A stretch of DNA of 57,187 bases from Acidobacteriota bacterium (lineage in GTDB: Bacteria > Acidobacteriota > Thermoanaerobaculia > UBA5066 > Gp7-AA6): assembly GCA_027307335.1 (NCBI GenBank), contig DAHUXD010000065.1, positions 1 through 57,187 of the forward strand, read 5' to 3'. The notes under the pieces are model-generated. The model was not told where the DNA came from, made no database searches, and saw only the letters and a program-made list of their open reading frames with translations. How positions within the stretch are numbered: the stretch's first letter is position 1; every line of letters begins with the position of its first letter. Made by a program: the position numbers and the translations under genes. Positions 54,098 to 57,187 of this stretch are shown here, piece after piece.

Positions 54098-57000
54098 GCC
54101 CGTCTCGTCCCTTCATTCTCCGGCCGGTCTCCACGGCGCTGATCATGGTCGGCCTGACGCTGGCCGGAGTCGTCGCCTACAAGCAGCTTCCGGTTTCGGC
54201 GCTGCCGCAGGTCGACTACCCGACGATCCAGGTCATGACGTTCTATCCGGGCGCCGGCCCGGACGTCATGGCCTCGTCCGTGACGGCGCCGCTCGAGCGG
54301 CAGTTCGGCCAGGTGCCGGGCCTGAACCAGATGACCTCGACGAGCTCCGACGGCGCATCGGTCATCACGCTCCAGTTCGACCTCGACCTGAACATCGACG
54401 TCGCCGAGCAGCAGGTGCAGGCTTCGATCAACGCCGCGGGCACGTACCTCCCGAGGGACCTGCCGAATCCGCCGATCTACAGCAAGGTCAATCCCGCCGA
54501 CGCGCCGATCCTGACGCTCGCGCTGACCTCGGACGCCATGCCGCTCTCGAAGGTTCACGACCTCGCCGACACGCGCCTGGCGCAGAAGATCTCGCAGCTG
54601 CCGGGCGTCGGCCTGGTGCAGCTGACGGGCGGCCAGAAGCCGGCCGTGCGCGTGCAGGTCAACCCGACCGCGCTCTCGGCCTACGGGCTGACGCTCGAGG
54701 ACGTGCGCACGGCGATCGCCGCGTCCAACGTCAACCAGGCGAAGGGCAGCTTCGACGGGCCCGCCCAGGCGTACACGATCGGGGCCAACGACCAGCTCCT
54801 CTCGAGCGCGGATTACAGGCCGCTCGTCATCGCCTACCGCAACGGCGCGCCGGTGCGGCTCGAGGACGTCGCCGACGTCACGGACTCGACCGAGAACGCC
54901 AAGCAGGCGGCCTGGACCAACGACGTCCCGGCGGTCATCGTCAACATCCAGCGGCAGCCCGGCGCCAACATCATCCAGGTCGCCGACCGCATCAAGAAGC
55001 TGCTGCCCACGCTGCAAGCGTCGCTGCCCTCGTCGGTGAAGGTGACGATCCTGACCGACCGCACGACCACGATCCGCGCCTCCGTGCACGACGTGCAGTT
55101 CGAGCTGATGCTGACCATCGCGCTGGTCGTCATGGTCATCTTCCTCTTCCTGCGCAGCCTCTCCGCCACGATCATCCCGTCGGTCGCGGTGCCGCTCTCC
55201 CTCGTCGGCACGTTCTCCGCGATGTACCTGCTCGGGTACAGCCTGAACAACCTGACGCTGATGGCGCTGACGATCGCGACCGGCTTCGTCGTGGACGACG
55301 CGATCGTCATGATCGAGAACATCTCCCGGTTCATCGAGGAGGGCGAGAAGCCGCTCGCGGCGGCGCTCAGGGGCTCGGACCAGATCGGCTTCACGATCCT
55401 GTCCTTGACCCTGTCGCTGATCGCGGTCCTGATCCCGCTCCTCTTCATGGGAGACGTCGTCGGGCGGCTCTTCCGCGAGTTCGCGGTCACCCTCTCGATC
55501 ACGATCCTCGTCTCGGGATTCGTGTCGCTGACGCTGACGCCCATGATGTGCGCGCGGATCCTCAAGCACCGGAAGCTCTCGGAGCAGAGCCGCTTCGCGC
55601 AGATCTCCGAGCGACTCTTCGACAAGGTCATCGACTTCTACCGGCGGACGCTCGAGGTCGTCCTCGAGCACCAGCCCGCAACGCTCGCCGTCGCGATCGC
55701 CACGCTCGCCGTCACGATCCTCCTGTACGTGCTCATCCCGAAGGGCTTCTTCCCGGTCCAGGACACGGGCATCATCCAGGGCATCTCGGAGGCGCCGCAG
55801 TCGGTCTCCTTCCCGACGATGGCCGACCGGCAGCGGGCGCTCGCCCGGGTCATCCTCAAGGATCCCGCCGTGGAGAGCCTGTCCTCGTTCATCGGCGTCG
55901 ACGGCACGAACGCGACGCTGAACAGCGGGCGCATCCAGATCAACTTGAAGCCGCTCGACGAGCGGAAGATCTCGGCGAGCGACATCATCCGCCGTCTCCA
56001 GCCGGAGCTCGCCAGGGTCGAAGGCATCACCCTGTTCATGCAGCCCGTGCAGGAGCTGACGGTGGAGGACCGCGTCAGCCGCACGCAGTACCAGTACAGC
56101 CTCGAGGATCCCGATCCGCAGGAGCTCGCGCTGTGGGCGCCGAGGCTCGTCGAGGCGCTGCAGAAGCGGCCCGAGCTCGCCGACGTCGCGACCGACCAGC
56201 AGAACCGGGGACTCAAGGCGACGCTGGTGTTCGACCGCTCGACGATGTCGCGCCTCGGCATCACCCCGCAGGCCGTCGACGACGCGCTCTACGACGCCTT
56301 CGGGCAGCGGCAGGTCTCGACGATGTTCACCCAGCTGAACCAGTACCGAGTCGTGCTGGAGGTCGACCCCAGCTTCCAGAAGAGCCCGACCGATCTCGAG
56401 CACATCTACGTGCGCGGCGCCAACGCCGCGAGCGGGACCAGCGGCGCCAGCGGCGTGATCCCGCTCTCGGCCTTCACGACGGTCTCGGAGTCGCGCACGG
56501 CGCTCGCGATCAACCACCAGGGGCAGTTCCCCGTCGTGACGGTGTCGTTCAATCTCTCGCCGGGCTACTCGCTGGGCCAGGCCGTCCGCGCGATCGAGGA
56601 CGCGGGGAAGCAGATCGGCCTGCCGGCGAGCATCCAGGCGGGCTTCCAGGGAACCGCGCGGGCGTTCGGGGCCTCGCTCGTCAAGGCGCCGCTCCTGATC
56701 CTCGCCGCGCTCGTCGCCGTCTACATCCTCCTCGGCGTCCTCTACGAGAGCTACATCCACCCGATCACGATTCTCTCGACGCTGCCGTCGGCGGGCGTGG
56801 GCGCGCTCCTGTCGCTGATGCTCTTCCGCATGGACTTCAACGTCATCGCGCTGATCGGAATCATCCTGCTCATCGGCATCGTCAAGAAGAACGCGATCAT
56901 GATGATCGATTTTGCGCTCGACGCTGAGCGCAAAGAAGGCAGGCCTGCGCTTGACGCGATTTACCAGGCATGCCTCCTGCGCTTCCGACCGATCATCATG

Positions 57001-57187
57001 ACGACAATGGCGGCGCTCCTCGGTGCCCTGCCTCTCGCTCTCGGGACGGGCATGGGGGCGGAGCTGCGCCGCCCGCTCGGCATCGCGGTAGTCGGAGGCC
57101 TCCTCGCCTCGCAGGTGCTGACGCTCTACGCGACTCCGGTGATCTATCTGTGGTTCGATCGCCTTTCTCACTCTTTCGGACGACCTG
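54094..57187 (+). CDS. RND efflux pump, MdtB/MuxB-like, cut at the window end
   Basis: At least 1,031 residues of an inner-membrane proton-driven multidrug exporter; the end ([20 protein letters not shown]) is the usual last stretch of these about 1,040-residue pumps, so very little is missing. It starts at GTG 54094 within the adaptor stop and opens [42 protein letters not shown], typical of the HAE1 family. Further on come the pseudo-repeat periplasmic domains, TM4 with [14 protein letters not shown] carrying the paired Asp of the proton relay, and the second-half [13 protein letters not shown]. MdtB-type pumps often work with an MdtC partner, which may lie beyond the edge. In the last about 250 bp codon third positions are somewhat less GC-rich. 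Confidence 0.95.
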   Translation, partial: MSPSRPFILRPVSTALIMVGLTLAGVVAYKQLPVSALPQVDYPTIQVMTFYPGAGPDVMASSVTAPLERQFGQVPGLNQMTSTSSDGASVITLQFDLDLNIDVAEQQVQASINAAGTYLPRDLPNPPIYSKVNPADAPILTLALTSDAMPLSKVHDLADTRLAQKISQLPGVGLVQLTGGQKPAVRVQVNPTALSAYGLTLEDVRTAIAASNVNQAKGSFDGPAQAYTIGANDQLLSSADYRPLVIAYRNGAPVRLEDVADVTDSTENAKQAAWTNDVPAVIVNIQRQPGANIIQVADRIKKLLPTLQASLPSSVKVTILTDRTTTIRASVHDVQFELMLTIALVVMVIFLFLRSLSATIIPSVAVPLSLVGTFSAMYLLGYSLNNLTLMALTIATGFVVDDAIVMIENISRFIEEGEKPLAAALRGSDQIGFTILSLTLSLIAVLIPLLFMGDVVGRLFREFAVTLSITILVSGFVSLTLTPMMCARILKHRKLSEQSRFAQISERLFDKVIDFYRRTLEVVLEHQPATLAVAIATLAVTILLYVLIPKGFFPVQDTGIIQGISEAPQSVSFPTMADRQRALARVILKDPAVESLSSFIGVDGTNATLNSGRIQINLKPLDERKISASDIIRRLQPELARVEGITLFMQPVQELTVEDRVSRTQYQYSLEDPDPQELALWAPRLVEALQKRPELADVATDQQNRGLKATLVFDRSTMSRLGITPQAVDDALYDAFGQRQVSTMFTQLNQYRVVLEVDPSFQKSPTDLEHIYVRGANAASGTSGASGVIPLSAFTTVSESRTALAINHQGQFPVVTVSFNLSPGYSLGQAVRAIEDAGKQIGLPASIQAGFQGTARAFGASLVKAPLLILAALVAVYILLGVLYESYIHPITILSTLPSAGVGALLSLMLFRMDFNVIALIGIILLIGIVKKNAIMMIDFALDAERKEGRPALDAIYQACLLRFRPIIMTTMAALLGALPLALGTGMGAELRRPLGIAVVGGLLASQVLTLYATPVIYLWFDRLSHSFGRP

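Noticed and set aside
53728-57171. A 1,147-codon open frame on the minus strand across the RND pump
   Set aside because: It mirrors the adaptor and pump genes, is rich in Arg, Asp and Val typical of antisense frames in high-GC DNA, and has no domain. The plus strand encodes a clear RND pump.
56920-57187. A drop in third-position GC at the end of the RND pump as a sign of gene conversion or assembly join
   Set aside because: The frame and protein remain perfectly family-like and the shift covers only about 250 bp; too little sequence to judge.

Overview
The window is high-GC bacterial DNA with dense genes, 4-bp start/stop overlaps and strong G/C third-codon bias outside one island. The mix of PknB-type Ser/Thr kinases carrying large sensor domains, collagen-like proteins with a CRLVDTR head, Vgb-type propellers, an M13 peptidase, and ECF sigma/kinase pairs points to Acidobacteriota, possibly a Thermoanaerobaculia-type lineage. 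That placement is inferred from gene content only; no rRNA is present.

Region 1 (1-28.7 kb, all + strand to 20.6 kb) looks like host chromosome. It starts with housekeeping genes (RNase PH, a beta-hydroxyacid dehydrogenase, a HAD phosphatase). A Tat-exported phosphoesterase/CuA-type cupredoxin pair follows, then an ECF sigma factor fused to a membrane segment and RskA-like domain, a membrane PP2C/SpoIIE phosphatase, Lon, and an M13 metallopeptidase. A compact ATP-grasp / YbdK-type carboxylate-amine ligase / M29-type aminopeptidase cluster comes next, the last gene apparently starting with CTG behind a perfect Shine-Dalgarno. After it lie a receptor-like kinase, a second ATP-grasp-like protein, and a surface set: Vgb-propeller with three SLH-like domains, esterase, two collagen-like proteins, a second Vgb-propeller protein and a few decayed gene pieces.

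Region 2 (about 28.8-51.0 kb) is accessory. An intact tRNA-Pro(UGG) on the minus strand (50964-51038) marks its right edge. The tRNA 3' half plus a shared flanking arm recurs as an exact 45-bp copy at 33946 and a decayed copy near 30725. This reads as tandem islands inserted in the same tRNA gene, oldest on the left, with no integrase left. The oldest part holds a GT-C-type glycosyltransferase. The middle one holds a zinc-ribbon/kinase/polytopic-membrane protein. The newest holds a single integron-type gene cassette with a textbook attC hairpin, a kinase-STAND-CHASE fusion, an ECF sigma factor overlapping its partner kinase (TolB-like plus TPR), a second sigma-like gene, a small secreted peptide, a 2,056-residue Ig-repeat protein with a possible glycosidase-like C-terminus, and a secreted hypothetical protein.

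Region 3 (51.07-57.19 kb) returns to host-like composition: an SDR oxidoreductase, a cupredoxin lipoprotein, and an RND efflux pair (adaptor and MdtB-like pump) cut by the window end.

Recurring themes are signal perception at the membrane by kinases, sigma factors and phosphatase, and display or export of repetitive surface proteins. Several host genes show a TAnnnT-like box 8-10 nt before the start codon, suggesting leaderless transcripts.
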